NCBI RefSeq assembly: GCF_965205175.1
Contig: NZ_OZ242038.1
Span: 124,001 to 188,000 of the forward strand
DNA length: 64,000 nt
Origin: Poriferisodalis sp965205175
GTDB lineage: Bacteria > Actinomycetota > Acidimicrobiia > Acidimicrobiales > Poriferisodalaceae
Direction: 5' to 3'
The notes under the pieces are model-generated. The model ran no database searches and was not told where the DNA came from. It saw only the letters and a program-made list of their open reading frames with translations. A program made the position numbers and the translations under genes. The first letter of the stretch is position 1; every line of letters starts with the position of its first letter. Positions 25,359 through 34,234 of this stretch are shown here, piece after piece.

Positions 25359-26358
25359 GATGGAACCGCCGCAGCACCCACAGCAGATACGGGCCGCCCA
25401 ATGCGGCCGTCATGACGCCTGCCGGCAGCACGGTGGGCGCAAACAGCCGTTGTGCAGCGATGTCGGCGCTGAGCAGCATGACCGCGCCCAGCAGCACGGT
25501 CAGCGTCATCACGCCGATGCCGAGACTGCCCGCAAGCGCACGCGCGATATGGGGCACCAACAGTGCGACAAATCCGAGCGGGCCGACCACGGCGACGACG
25601 ACTGCCGCCAAGCCGCAGCCGGTTGCGACCACGGCGACACGGCTTCGTTCCAGCGGCACGCCGAGACCCACGGCCGCGTCGTCTCCCAGCTGCATGGCTC
25701 GCAGACGGCGCACCAGCACATAGGCGAGCGGCACCAGCACCGCTGCTCCGACGGCCAAGGTGCGCGCATCGCCCCACGACGAGGACGACAGCGTGCCGGC
25801 CTGCCAACGGGCTGCGGCGCTGACGCGTTCGATCGGGAAACGCACGAGCATGAAGGTGATGACAGCGCTGAGCAACGCGTTGATGCCGATGCCCACCAGC
25901 ACGACCCGCGCGCCGCTGGTGCCTCGCCGCCATGCCAGCGCCAAGATCAGACCGGCCGCTGCCAGCGCTCCGCCAAACGCTGCGAGCGGCAACCAGCGCG
26001 GGGCGAACCCGGCGGCGAGGATCGTCACGGCTGCGGCGGCCGCGCCCGTGTCGATGCCGATGACGTCTGGCGAGACCAACGGGTTGTCAATCAGCGCCTG
26101 AAAGAGCGCTCCCGAAGCCGCCAGACACATGCCGGCGAGCACCGCGACCGCGAGTCTCGGCAGGCGCAGCGAGTGGATCACGAAGTCGAACTCGCTGCCG
26201 CGATCCCACAACGCCGCAGCGATGGCGGACCGCACCGGCACCGGGAAGTCGCCCAGCACCAGGCCGACCACAGCGAGTACGACCACCGCCGAACCGGCCG
26301 CGACACACAGGATCACCACACGAGCAGGCGAGCCGGCGGCTGTCGCGCGACGTCTCAC
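25348..26358 (-). CDS. FecCD-family permease (second of pair)
   Basis: 336-residue polytopic permease of the BtuC/FecCD family, with about nine to ten hydrophobic segments. Family signatures are SLRLPRLAVAVLAG, the GALFQALIDNPLVSPD cytoplasmic loop, and LLVPHIARAL near the C-terminus that contacts the ATPase. The GTG at 26358 overlaps the stop of the preceding permease (GTGA), giving coupled translation. A much longer open frame extends upstream to 27345, but that part is antisense-like noise across the first permease. Paired permeases suggest a FepD/FepG-type heterodimer. Confidence 0.9.
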   Translation of the reverse strand: MRRRATAAGSPARVVILCVAAGSAVVVLAVVGLVLGDFPVPVRSAIAAALWDRGSEFDFVIHSLRLPRLAVAVLAGMCLAASGALFQALIDNPLVSPDVIGIDTGAAAAAVTILAAGFAPRWLPLAAFGGALAAAGLILALAWRRGTSGARVVLVGIGINALLSAVITFMLVRFPIERVSAAARWQAGTLSSSSWGDARTLAVGAAVLVPLAYVLVRRLRAMQLGDDAAVGLGVPLERSRVAVVATGCGLAAVVVAVVGPLGFVALLVPHIARALAGSLGIGVMTLTVLLGAVMLLSADIAAQRLFAPTVLPAGVMTAALGGPYLLWVLRRFHRAG

Positions 26359-27377
26359 AGCTCCGCCATACGACTTCGGCGAACCAAGTACACGAGGAAC
26401 GGCGCGCCAAGTGCGGCGCTGACAATGCCGACCTGCAACTCCGACGGGGCCACGATCACACGGCCGACGACGTCGGCGCCGAGCAGCAAGCACGGACCCA
26501 GCAGCATCGAGTACCCGATGATCAGCCGATAGTCCGGGCCGACCACCGATCTGACGATGTGCGGCACAGCCAGACCCACGAAGGCGACGGGGCCGGCGAG
26601 TGCGACGGCCGAGCCGGCCAGCGCTACTACCAAGACGCTCGCTACAGCACGAACGGCGGCGACCCGCTGGCCGAGGCCCGCTGCGAGCTGGGCACCCATG
26701 CTCAGCGCGTTCACTTGACGGCCGATCAGCAGTGCCGCGACGAGGGACACGCCGATGACCGGCATCAGCAGTGTCGCCTCTGCCGTGCCGCGACCTGCAA
26801 TGGACCCGGCCAGCCAGAAGCGCGCTTGGTCCAGGGTTGCCACATCGAGCAGCAGCAACGCCGCGGTCCACGAGCCGGCCAGCGCGGTGATGATCGCCCC
26901 CGCCAGCGCGAGCTTGACCGGCGTTGCTCCTCCCGCTCCCGCCGACGCGATCGCGTACACCAGCAGCGTTGCCGCCAGCGCTCCAACGAAGGCGAACCAG
27001 ACGTAGCCCCCGGGGGTGGTGATGCCGACGACGTAGATGGCGCCCACGACGGCCAAGGCGGCACCGGCGTTGATGCCGAGGATCCCTGGGGCACCCAGCG
27101 GATTTCGCGTCACACCCTGCGTCAGCGCTCCGGCCACTGCCAAGCAGGCACCGGCCAGCGTGCCGATGACCGTGCGATGGACACGCAGTTCTCGAACGAC
27201 GACCTGACCGTGGTCGGTGTGGTCGTAGTCCCACACAGCAGACCACACCGTGGCGGCATCGAGGGGCAAGGCGCCGTAACGCAAGCTGGCGAAGACCGTC
27301 GCAACGAACAGCGCCGCTGCTGCGGGAAACCGGACCGCCCGCCACAAACGGCTGGACGACCGCAAGCGCATCGACAT
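26355..27377 (-). CDS. FecCD-family permease (first of pair)
   Basis: 340-residue polytopic permease, first gene of the iron-import operon. It has the RELRVHRTVIGTLAG start of the BtuC/FecCD fold, the GALTQGVTRNPLGAPG loop, and LAVPHIVRSVVG near the C-terminus for ATPase coupling. The ATG at 27377 (or 27371) lies only 3 bases from an IdeR box, so the mRNA may have a very short leader or none. Partner permease, ATPase and binding protein follow downstream. Substrate is an iron chelate; heme versus siderophore is unresolved. Confidence 0.9.
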   Translation of the reverse strand: MSMRLRSSSRLWRAVRFPAAAALFVATVFASLRYGALPLDAATVWSAVWDYDHTDHGQVVVRELRVHRTVIGTLAGACLAVAGALTQGVTRNPLGAPGILGINAGAALAVVGAIYVVGITTPGGYVWFAFVGALAATLLVYAIASAGAGGATPVKLALAGAIITALAGSWTAALLLLDVATLDQARFWLAGSIAGRGTAEATLLMPVIGVSLVAALLIGRQVNALSMGAQLAAGLGQRVAAVRAVASVLVVALAGSAVALAGPVAFVGLAVPHIVRSVVGPDYRLIIGYSMLLGPCLLLGADVVGRVIVAPSELQVGIVSAALGAPFLVYLVRRSRMAEL

Positions 27378-27380
27378 ATG

Positions 27381-27394
27381 TTAGGTAAACCTAA
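27381..27394 (-). promoter_or_regulatory. IdeR/DtxR iron box
   Basis: Perfect arms TTAGG and CCTAA with spacer TAAA, as at 24461-24474. The wider context from 27376 to 27403 is nearly palindromic (CATATG arms on both sides). It abuts the start codon of the first permease gene, where bound regulator would block the promoter. Confidence 0.88.
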
Positions 27395-27494
27395 CAGCAT
27401 ATGTTCACCCTTTCGCCGCTTGAAGGGCGAGTTCTGCGGGGCGCGCTAGGCGCCGACGCACCTCACGTGCTTCCACGCCACTAGTTTCTTGGCG

Positions 27495-27899
27495 ATGGTC
27501 GCTGTGGGCTTGGCGCGTCTTGCGGCCGTGTCGCATCTGTCGTTCATCGTGTTCCTGCTCGTTGGCGGGCTGTGCGCCAAGCGCTGGCCCAAGCTGACGA
27601 AGTGGCACCTGGCAGCGATGGGCGCAGCCGGCGTGGTGAACATCACCGGCGCCGACTGCCCGCTCACCGTCTGGGAGAAGTGGTTCTTGCGCCGGGCCGG
27701 TCGTGAGCCCTACGAGTCGGGCTTCATCTCCCACTATCTGGTGGAGCCCGTCTACCCGCCGGGCATCGACGGACGGGTCAACTTGCTGATTCTGGTTGCG
27801 CTCACGGTGCCCAACGCCGCCGGCTACTGGCGCCTGTTGCGGTCCAAGCCGGCCCGGGACACCGGCAGCACCCCGGACAAGACGCCGAAATCTCCCTAG
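27495..27899 (+). CDS. DUF2784 membrane protein
   Basis: About 134 residues with three or four hydrophobic segments. It carries the DUF2784 signature CPLTVWEKW (here after NITGAD), then a cysteine-free loop, then FISHYLVEPVYPPG. No function is known for the family. The start at ATG 27495 is chosen over a TTG 6 bases earlier. It precedes the cobalamin riboswitch but is not expected to be controlled by it. Confidence 0.8.
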   Translation: MVAVGLARLAAVSHLSFIVFLLVGGLCAKRWPKLTKWHLAAMGAAGVVNITGADCPLTVWEKWFLRRAGREPYESGFISHYLVEPVYPPGIDGRVNLLILVALTVPNAAGYWRLLRSKPARDTGSTPDKTPKSP

Positions 27900-27920
27900 C
27901 GCGCCCGGTCATCGGTCTAC

Positions 27921-28030
27921 GTCGTACACTCTCGCTCGGCAGTCGTGAGCGAAGCCGGTGAGATCCCGGCGCTGTCCCGCAACGGTGATGCCCCAGCAGG
28001 GGACGAGTCCGGTCGCCTCTCGGCCGCCAT
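27921..28030 (+). ncRNA. Cobalamin (adenosylcobalamin) riboswitch aptamer
   Basis: The leader of the btuF-like gene contains the ordered conserved elements of a B12 aptamer: GAAGCCGGTGAGATCC, then GCTGTCCCGCAACGGT near 27970-27985, and the B12-box segment GACGAGTCCGGTCGCC near 28001-28016. Cobalamin binding normally lowers expression of downstream uptake genes, here btuF, btuC, btuD and cobO. Boundaries are approximate. The gene content downstream independently supports the call. Confidence 0.92.
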
Positions 28031-28033
28031 GCA

Positions 28034-28068
28034 CACGAACCGATTCCTCGAGGAAGGAACGGCTCGTG
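28034..28068 (+). terminator. Hairpin of the riboswitch expression platform
   Basis: A strong stem: CACGA (28034-28038) pairs with TCGTG (28064-28068), CCG (28040-28042) with CGG (28060-28062), and TTCC (28044-28047) with GGAA (28052-28055) around TCGA. No T-run follows, so it may act by anti-sequestration or factor-dependent termination rather than as an intrinsic terminator. Confidence 0.55.
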
Positions 28069-28120
28069 CGGCGGGTGCTCTCGCTGCTCGACGCCGATCT
28101 CGAGCACAAGGGGGTACTTC

Positions 28121-29020
28121 ATGAGCGATGCCATGTGCCATGCCGCCGCCAAGCGGGATTCCGTGGTCCGCAAGCTGGTGCGGGCGGTCGCCGTGGTGCT
28201 GATGCTGGCGTCAGCCTGCGGCACCAGCGACGAGACTGCGCATGCGCATCGGCGGATTGTCTCCCTCTCGCCCACCGGCACCGAGATCCTCTTCGCCATC
28301 GGCGCCGGCGACCGAGTGGTGGCCGTCGACGAGTACTCCTACTACCCCGACGACGCTCCGGTCACTGACCTCAGCGGATGGAACCCCAACGTCGAGGCCA
28401 TTGCGTCGTTCGACCCCGACCTGGTCGTCATGGAGGCGGGCGGCGGCGTTGCCGACAATCTGGAGTCGCTCGGCATCGAAGTGCTCGTGCACCAAGCACC
28501 TACCACGTTCGATGACGTCTACGCGCAGATCGCGCAGTTCGGCGAGGCGCTGGGACTCATCGGCGAGGCCGACCGGCTCGCCGCGCAGATGCGCAGCCGC
28601 ATTGCTGAGCTGGTTGCCACCGCGCCCGACGTGACCGGTCTCAGCTACTACCACGAACTCGACGACACGCTGTACACCGTCACCAGCGGCACCTTCATCG
28701 GTCACGTGTACTCGCTGTTCGGGCTCGCCAACGTGGCAGACCCGGCCGACTCCGGCGGCACCGCATCCGGCTACCCGCAGCTCAGCGACGAGTTCCTGCT
28801 GGACGCGGACCCCGACATCATCTTCTTGGCGGACACGCTGTGCTGCGCTCAAGACGCCGACACCGTGGCTGCGCGCCCCGGATGGGATCAGCTCACCGCA
28901 GTGCAGTCCGGCCGCATCGTCGAGCTGAACGACGACGTCGTCTCGCGGTGGGGACCACGGCTGGTCGACTTCGTCGAGGCGATTGCTGAGAGCCTCGTCA
29001 CGATGAGCGCCGACTCGTAG
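28121..29020 (+). CDS. btuF: Cobalamin ABC transporter substrate-binding protein BtuF-like
   Basis: 299-residue class III binding protein. A basic N-terminus and hydrophobic core end at the lipobox A-S-A-C near residue 33, predicting a surface lipoprotein. The mature part starts with RIVSLSPTGTEILFAIGAGDRVV, the classic opening of BtuF-type proteins, and has LVVMEAGG and DIIFLAD segments. Start is the ATG at 28121, downstream of the B12 riboswitch. With BtuC and BtuD genes in series and CobO behind them, cobalamin or a corrinoid precursor is the probable ligand. Confidence 0.9.
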   Translation: MSDAMCHAAAKRDSVVRKLVRAVAVVLMLASACGTSDETAHAHRRIVSLSPTGTEILFAIGAGDRVVAVDEYSYYPDDAPVTDLSGWNPNVEAIASFDPDLVVMEAGGGVADNLESLGIEVLVHQAPTTFDDVYAQIAQFGEALGLIGEADRLAAQMRSRIAELVATAPDVTGLSYYHELDDTLYTVTSGTFIGHVYSLFGLANVADPADSGGTASGYPQLSDEFLLDADPDIIFLADTLCCAQDADTVAARPGWDQLTAVQSGRIVELNDDVVSRWGPRLVDFVEAIAESLVTMSADS

Positions 29021-29032
29021 GCGGCTCGCGCC

Positions 29033-30139
29033 GTGCCGCCCGACGTCGCGCAGCGTCATCCGACGACTGCGGCAGAAGCCTCCGCGGGCGACTGGGCCGC
29101 AGGTCCCTTGGCGACCTCGCGCCTGAGCCCTCGAGCGCTCGCCGCCGCCTGCGCGACCGTCGCCGCGGCCGTGGCCTGCGGCCTCGCCATCGGACCGGTC
29201 GGCATCTCAGCACACCGGGTGGTGCTGGAGCTGGCCGACTTGTTGCCCGGCCTTGCAGTGGACTCGGGCCTCAGTGAAGCCCACGCGGCGATCGTCACCG
29301 AGATCCGGCTGCCGCGCGTCGTCCTCGGACTGCTGGTCGGCGCGACGCTCTCGGTCACCGGCGCGACCTACCAAGCCGCATTCCGCAACCCGCTGGCCGA
29401 TCCGTACCTGCTCGGCATCGCCGCCGGCGCAGGCCTCGGCGCCACCATCGCCATCACCAACAATCTCGGCGACGGAGCGGGCGCCTTCGATCTCGTGCCC
29501 ATGGCGGCCTTCGCCGGTGCGCTGGCGGCGGTGTCGGTGTCGTACGCGGCCGGCCATCTCAGCGGCCGCTCCACCGCTTCGCTGATCCTGGCCGGCATTG
29601 CCGTCGCCAGCTTCCTGACCGCGTGTCAGACCTACGTCCTGCAGGCCAACAGCGACGCGTTCCGCAAGATCTTTGCTTGGATTCTCGGCCGCATCGCCAC
29701 TTCGGGATGGTCCGAGCCGCTGCTGCTGCTGCCGTATTTCGCGTTGACCGCGGCGGTGGTGCTCCGCTACCGGCGAGCCCTCGACGTGCTCGCCGTCGGC
29801 GACGAGGAGGCAGCAGCGCTGGGGCTCGAACCTCGCCGCGTGCGCATGATCGTGGTGACGGCGGCGTCGCTGGGGGCAGCGGCGGCAGTGTCGGTCAGCG
29901 GTCTCATCGGCTTCGTGGGCATCATCGTGCCCCATGTCGTCCGGCTGGTCTTCGGCGCGTCCAACCGTGTCGTGCTGCCGCTGTCGGTGCTGTTCGGCGG
30001 TGCCTTCATGGTGCTGGCCGACCTGGTCGCGCGCACCGCGCTCGCCCCCGCCGAACTGCCCATCGGCGTGGTCACCGCATTCCTCGGAGCGCCGTTCTTC
30101 GTGTTCGTGCTGCGAACCAGCCGCAAGGAGATCTGGTGA
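29033..30139 (+). CDS. btuC: Cobalamin ABC transporter permease BtuC-like
   Basis: 368-residue polytopic permease with about ten hydrophobic segments. The signatures EIRLPRVVLGLLVGA, ATYQAAFRNPLADPYLLG and the C-terminal IVPHVVRLVFG region identify the BtuC/FecCD family. It follows btuF by 12 bases and its stop overlaps the GTG start of the ATPase gene (30136-30139). The GTG at 29033 gives a longish N-terminal tail before the first membrane segment; a later start is possible. Confidence 0.9.
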   Translation: MPPDVAQRHPTTAAEASAGDWAAGPLATSRLSPRALAAACATVAAAVACGLAIGPVGISAHRVVLELADLLPGLAVDSGLSEAHAAIVTEIRLPRVVLGLLVGATLSVTGATYQAAFRNPLADPYLLGIAAGAGLGATIAITNNLGDGAGAFDLVPMAAFAGALAAVSVSYAAGHLSGRSTASLILAGIAVASFLTACQTYVLQANSDAFRKIFAWILGRIATSGWSEPLLLLPYFALTAAVVLRYRRALDVLAVGDEEAAALGLEPRRVRMIVVTAASLGAAAAVSVSGLIGFVGIIVPHVVRLVFGASNRVVLPLSVLFGGAFMVLADLVARTALAPAELPIGVVTAFLGAPFFVFVLRTSRKEIW

Positions 30140-31023
30140 ACGTGGAGGCGCAGTCCTCGTTTCTGTCGCGTGGCGCGCCGCACCCCGCCAGCAGCCAAAA
30201 CGGCCACCGCGAGGCCGTGAACGTGCGGGCCCTCGGAGTCCGGCTCGACAGCGCGCACGTCCTGCGCGGCCTAGATCTCGACGTGTCCGCCGGCGAGTGG
30301 GTCAACGTCGTCGGACCGAACGGGGCCGGCAAGACCACACTGCTGCGAGCTGTGCTGGGTCTCGTTCCCTACAGCGGCTCGGTCAGCATCGACGGAATTG
30401 AGCGGCTGCGCCGCTCGGCGCGGGCCCGCAAGGTTGCCTACGTCCCGCAGACCCCGGTCATTCCCCGTGGCATGCCGGTAGCCGATTACGTGCTGCTGGG
30501 CCGCAGCCCGCACCGGAGCGTGTTCGCGGGCGAGACAGCGGCGGACCGCCGCATCGCTGCGGAGGCGTTGGCGCGTCTGGACCTCGCAGGCTTCGGCGGC
30601 CGTGCAGTCCAATCGCTGTCCGGCGGCGAACGACAGCGAACGGTGCTGGCACGAGCGCTCGTGCAGCGAACCGACATCCTCTTGCTGGACGAGCCGACCA
30701 CAGCGCTGGACCTCGGGCATCAGCAAGGCGCGCTCGATCTCGTCGAGGCACTGCGGCGCGAGCGCGGACTCACCGTCATCGCCACGCTGCACGACCTGAC
30801 ACTCGCCGCTCGCTACGGAGACCAGGTTGCGATCCTGGCCGGCGGCGCCATCGTGCAGCGAGGCAGACCTCGTGAGGTGCTCACCGCCGCCAACATCGCC
30901 AAGCACTTCGGCGCAGCGGTGCGGATCATCGACGACCCTGACGGCCCGATCATCGTGCCGAAGGCCGCCGCACCCCACGATTTCTCGCAGCACGCTGATT
31001 CGATGCAAGCACCAACGACCTGA
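30136..31023 (+). CDS. btuD: Cobalamin ABC transporter ATPase BtuD-like
   Basis: 295-residue ABC ATPase with Walker A GPNGAGKTT, Q-loop YVPQTPVIPRG, signature LSGGERQR, Walker B ILLLDEPTT and H-loop TLHDLT. It energises corrinoid import with the BtuF and BtuC products. The GTG at 30136 overlaps the permease stop and has AAGGAG just upstream, so translation is coupled. About 30 polar residues precede the first strand. A frame extending far upstream over btuC is spurious. Confidence 0.92.
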   Translation: MNVEAQSSFLSRGAPHPASSQNGHREAVNVRALGVRLDSAHVLRGLDLDVSAGEWVNVVGPNGAGKTTLLRAVLGLVPYSGSVSIDGIERLRRSARARKVAYVPQTPVIPRGMPVADYVLLGRSPHRSVFAGETAADRRIAAEALARLDLAGFGGRAVQSLSGGERQRTVLARALVQRTDILLLDEPTTALDLGHQQGALDLVEALRRERGLTVIATLHDLTLAARYGDQVAILAGGAIVQRGRPREVLTAANIAKHFGAAVRIIDDPDGPIIVPKAAAPHDFSQHADSMQAPTT

Positions 31024-31086
31024 CCGCACCGGCCACTCCGCGATCCCGACGCCAATGCCCTCAACGCCAGCACAAGGAGGCGCCCA

Positions 31087-31689
31087 ATGACCGAAGACCA
31101 GACAAGCGGCAGCACACAAGCATCCGCCGACTCCCCGCCGACGCAGGACCCACGGCCCGACGGCTTGCGCAGTGCTCGCAGCCTCGTGGTGGTGAACACC
31201 GGCGACGGCAAGGGCAAGTCGTCTGCAGCATTCGGCATGGCGATGCGAGCACGTGCCCGCGAGTGGCCAGTGGCCGTCGTGCAGTTCCTGAAGTCCGACA
31301 ACTGGGTGACCGGCGAGCAGATGATGGCCGAGCCGCTGGGCATCGATTTCTGGTCGCTGGGCGAGGGCTTCACCTGGGACAGCAAGGACCTCACACGTGA
31401 CGAAGCCGAGGCTCGAGAAGCGTGGCGCCACGGACAGGAGCTGGTCGCCGCGGGCCAGCATCGGCTCGTGATCTTCGACGAGATCACCTATCCGCTGAAC
31501 TGGGGCTGGATCGACGCCACCGAGGTCGAGGCCGCATTCCGCGGTCGTCCCGAGCATGTCTCGCTCGTCCTCACCGGGCGTGACGCTCCGGCGTGGATGA
31601 TCGACCTTGCCGACACTGTCACCGAGATGCGCAAGACCAAGCACGCCTACGACGCCGGCATCCGCGCCAAGAAGGGCATCGACTACTGA
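31087..31689 (+). CDS. cobO: Cob(I)yrinic acid a,c-diamide adenosyltransferase (CobO/BtuR)
   Basis: 200-residue CobA/CobO/BtuR-type corrinoid adenosyltransferase, transferring the 5'-deoxyadenosyl group of ATP to Co(I) corrinoid. The P-loop-like motif GDGKGKSSAA is at residues 39-48, the VVQFLK strand follows, then the Walker B-like VIFDEI and the C-terminal TEMR..KH..D.G.RA..GI.Y pattern. A perfect AGGAGG lies before the ATG. As the last gene of the riboswitch operon it converts imported corrinoid to adenosylcobalamin, the cofactor needed by the IcmA-type mutase in this window. Confidence 0.94.
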   Translation: MTEDQTSGSTQASADSPPTQDPRPDGLRSARSLVVVNTGDGKGKSSAAFGMAMRARAREWPVAVVQFLKSDNWVTGEQMMAEPLGIDFWSLGEGFTWDSKDLTRDEAEAREAWRHGQELVAAGQHRLVIFDEITYPLNWGWIDATEVEAAFRGRPEHVSLVLTGRDAPAWMIDLADTVTEMRKTKHAYDAGIRAKKGIDY

Positions 31690-31801
31690 AGCTGCGTCGC
31701 CAGCGAAAGGACATACGGCCGTCGATGCCGCATCCGCACCGCTTGGCGACGCTCAGCACAGATGAAAGGGCGGACACTTAGTGCTATCACTTGGCCGCTG
31801 A

Positions 31802-32311
31802 GTGAAAAATGCGGACAGATCGCCGGTCAGCTGCGGTGCGCCGGCACCGTCCCGGAGGCACCATGAAGTGACTATGCCCGTGCTGCTGAGACGCACCGGT
31901 CTTCACGAACGAACAGCGCGCCGAACTGTCAGACTGCTCTGCGATACAGGCGTACTCGCGGAATGCTGCGAGGCTGAGACGGGGTGGCGAATACTCGAGG
32001 CCAGCGATCTGATCGAGTTGGCCGACGATCGCCGAGAACTGCTGACCAGAGCATGGCAGAGGTATCGGGACGGTGTTGCAGACATAGGGCAGAAGTTGCA
32101 TCAGCCCGAGGCTGTACCCGATGATGTCACATCGCCTCCCAGTTCTTTCCCGTCGACGTCGCCGGAGACCGCCTCATTCGCCAGTTTCGTTGTTCATGCT
32201 CCCGGGGCGTCGATGGCGAACAAGGCGAGTGCGCGTTGCGGCCATGTCGGGCCACGAAGCTGCAAGCCTTGCGTGCGACGTGCGGGTCATCCGGGCCGTC
32301 ACTCCTGCTGA
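31802..32311 (+). pseudogene. Possible winged-helix fragment
   Basis: The 754-base gap between cobO and the aminotransferase gene holds one frame of 169 residues. Residues 25-75 (LLRRTGLHERTARRTVRLLCDTGVL) look like a DNA-binding winged helix of the kind found at the C-terminus of Fic proteins or in small regulators. The last 60 residues are low-complexity and not convincing. No start context is good. I read it as a fragment of a decayed gene; the rest of the gap shows nothing recognisable. Confidence 0.35.
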
Positions 32312-32443
32312 CACGCTGATGTCGACCGTGACGCCGGCGCCGTGTCGACGGCGTGCCAGTTCAGCACACCTAGTCTCCGGTGTCATGGAGGTCTGCGGTG
32401 CCACCGGAACCGCAGCCGCCGACGGATTGCCGGGCGCAGCCCC

Positions 32444-33604
32444 GTGAGCGGCTTGAAGGTCTCGTCGCGAGCGCGTATCTCGCCGTTCTTCGTCATGGAA
32501 ATGATGCGAGCTGCCGCTGGGCGGGAGGCGACGGGCGGCGAAGTTGTCCACATGGAGGTCGGCCAGCCGTCCACGCCTGCGCCTGTGGGCGCGCGTGCCG
32601 CGGCCAAGGCGGCGATCGACCACGATGTGCTGGGCTACACGTCCGCGGTAGGCATCGAGCCGTTGCGCGGTCGGCTGGCACAGCACTACGCCGACTGGTA
32701 CGGCCACCATGTCGAGTCAGCCAACATCGTGGTCACCCAAGGGGCCAGCGGGGGCTTCACGCTAGCGTTCTTGGCCTGCTTCGACGCTGGCGACCGGGTC
32801 GCGGTGACCGCGCCGGGCTACCCGTGCTACCGCAACACGCTGGAAGCGCTGGACGTCGAGGTCACCGAAATTTCCGTGACTGCCGACACCGGCTATCGCC
32901 TCACTGCCGAGATGCTCGCTGCGGCCGGCGAACTGGACGGGCTTGTCGTGGCCAGCCCCGCCAATCCGACCGGCACCATGCTGAGGCCACAGCAGCTGAG
33001 CGACATTGCGCAGTGGTGCCACAGCGCCAGTGTGCGCTTGATTTCCGATGAGATCTACCACGGCATCTCCTACGGAACGCCGGCTGCCACCGCTGCTGCG
33101 TCCAGTCCGAGCGCCGTGGTGGTGAACAGCTTCTCGAAGTACTTCTCGATGACCGGATGGCGGTTGGGCTGGCTGCTGCTGCCGCCCGAGCTGGTGGCGC
33201 CGGTCGAGCGGCTCGCGCAGAACGCCACCATCGCGCCTGCAACGGTCAGCCAGCACGCAGCGCTCGGCGCCTTCGACAGCCTCGACGAGCTCGACGCGAA
33301 CGTGGCGCGCTATGTGGAGAACCGCCGCATCCTGCTCAAGGGCTTGGCGGCCGCGGGCATCGACCGCTTCGCCCCTCCCGACGGCGCGTTCTACATCTAC
33401 GCCAATGTGGACCACCTCACCGACGACAGCGCCGAGCTGGCTGCCGCGTGGCTGGCAGACCTAGGCATCGCCACCACGCCCGGCATCGACTTCGACCCGA
33501 CCGACGGCCATCGCTACATCCGCTTCTCCTTCGCAGGCAGCAACGACGACATGGAACGTACCGTCGAGCGCCTCACCGCCTGGCAGCACCGGCGCCAAGC
33601 ATGA
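32444..33604 (+). CDS. PLP-dependent aminotransferase, class I/II
   Basis: 386-residue fold-type I aminotransferase. The PLP lysine is in SFSKYFSMTGWRLGW near residue 230, ASPANPTGTM contains the Asn contacting PLP, and RFSFAG near the C-terminus supplies the substrate carboxylate arginine. The closest general type is AspC/AAT-I-like enzymes acting on aspartate, alanine or aromatic amino acids; substrate is not determinable. The GTG at 32444 aligns with the conserved RISPFFVMEM opening; a longer frame to 32342 is unlikely. Followed 16 bases later by the MT-A70 methylase. Confidence 0.9.
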   Translation: MSGLKVSSRARISPFFVMEMMRAAAGREATGGEVVHMEVGQPSTPAPVGARAAAKAAIDHDVLGYTSAVGIEPLRGRLAQHYADWYGHHVESANIVVTQGASGGFTLAFLACFDAGDRVAVTAPGYPCYRNTLEALDVEVTEISVTADTGYRLTAEMLAAAGELDGLVVASPANPTGTMLRPQQLSDIAQWCHSASVRLISDEIYHGISYGTPAATAAASSPSAVVVNSFSKYFSMTGWRLGWLLLPPELVAPVERLAQNATIAPATVSQHAALGAFDSLDELDANVARYVENRRILLKGLAAAGIDRFAPPDGAFYIYANVDHLTDDSAELAAAWLADLGIATTPGIDFDPTDGHRYIRFSFAGSNDDMERTVERLTAWQHRRQA

Positions 33605-33619
33605 AGGACCGCGCTGCCC

Positions 33620-34234
33620 GTGCTCAACACGCCTGCTGAGCATGTTGCGATGGGCATGTACGCACCCCGTGAAGCCAGCTTGTTCCCGCCGCTGCCTTCC
33701 GCAACGTTTGACATTCTCTATGCCGATCCACCTTGGGACTACAAGGGCCAACTGCAACACAATGGTCCAGGCGGGCAAGACAGCGGGGGTGCAGTACGTC
33801 ACTATCCGACCGTCAGGCTGGGCGACCTCAAGCGACTACAGGTGCGCGATATCGCAGCGAATAACAGCCTGCTGTTCATGTGGGCGACCAACCCGCATCT
33901 TGACCAAGCTATTGAACTTGGCAAAGCGTGGGGTTTCGCATGGGCGACAGTTGCGTTCGTGTGGGACAAGCAGCGCATAAGTCCCGGCTTCTACACCATG
34001 AGCCAATGTGAGCTGTGCTTAGTCTTCAAGCGTGGACGCATTCCACGGCCGCGCGGAGCGCGCAACGTGAGACAGTTGGTGCAAGAGGAACGGCAGGCGC
34101 ACTCCGCAAAACCAGACGAAGTACGGCGGCGAATTGACGCCATGTTTCCCGAACAGTCTAAGATTGAACTGTTCGCTCGCTCCTGTACGGAACGAGGCTG
34201 GGCCACCTGGGGCTTGGAAGTACATGGCACGTGA
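33620..34234 (+). CDS. MT-A70 family adenine N6-methyltransferase
   Basis: 204-residue methyltransferase of the MT-A70 class. The catalytic DPPW motif is at residues 36-39, followed by the conserved LLFMWATNPHL strand and the late FARS segment (KIELFARS). Such proteins methylate adenine in DNA (phage and plasmid orphans) or RNA. No restriction gene is next to it, so it looks like an orphan methylase, possibly phage-derived, and its base composition is lower in GC than its neighbours. The GTG at 33620 is used; an ATG at 33650 is an alternative. Confidence 0.88.
   Translation: MLNTPAEHVAMGMYAPREASLFPPLPSATFDILYADPPWDYKGQLQHNGPGGQDSGGAVRHYPTVRLGDLKRLQVRDIAANNSLLFMWATNPHLDQAIELGKAWGFAWATVAFVWDKQRISPGFYTMSQCELCLVFKRGRIPRPRGARNVRQLVQEERQAHSAKPDEVRRRIDAMFPEQSKIELFARSCTERGWATWGLEVHGT

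Noticed and set aside
25348..27345. A single 665-residue permease
   Set aside because: Only the last half (from GTG 26358) is permease-like; the first half is out of frame with a complete permease gene covering the same bases.
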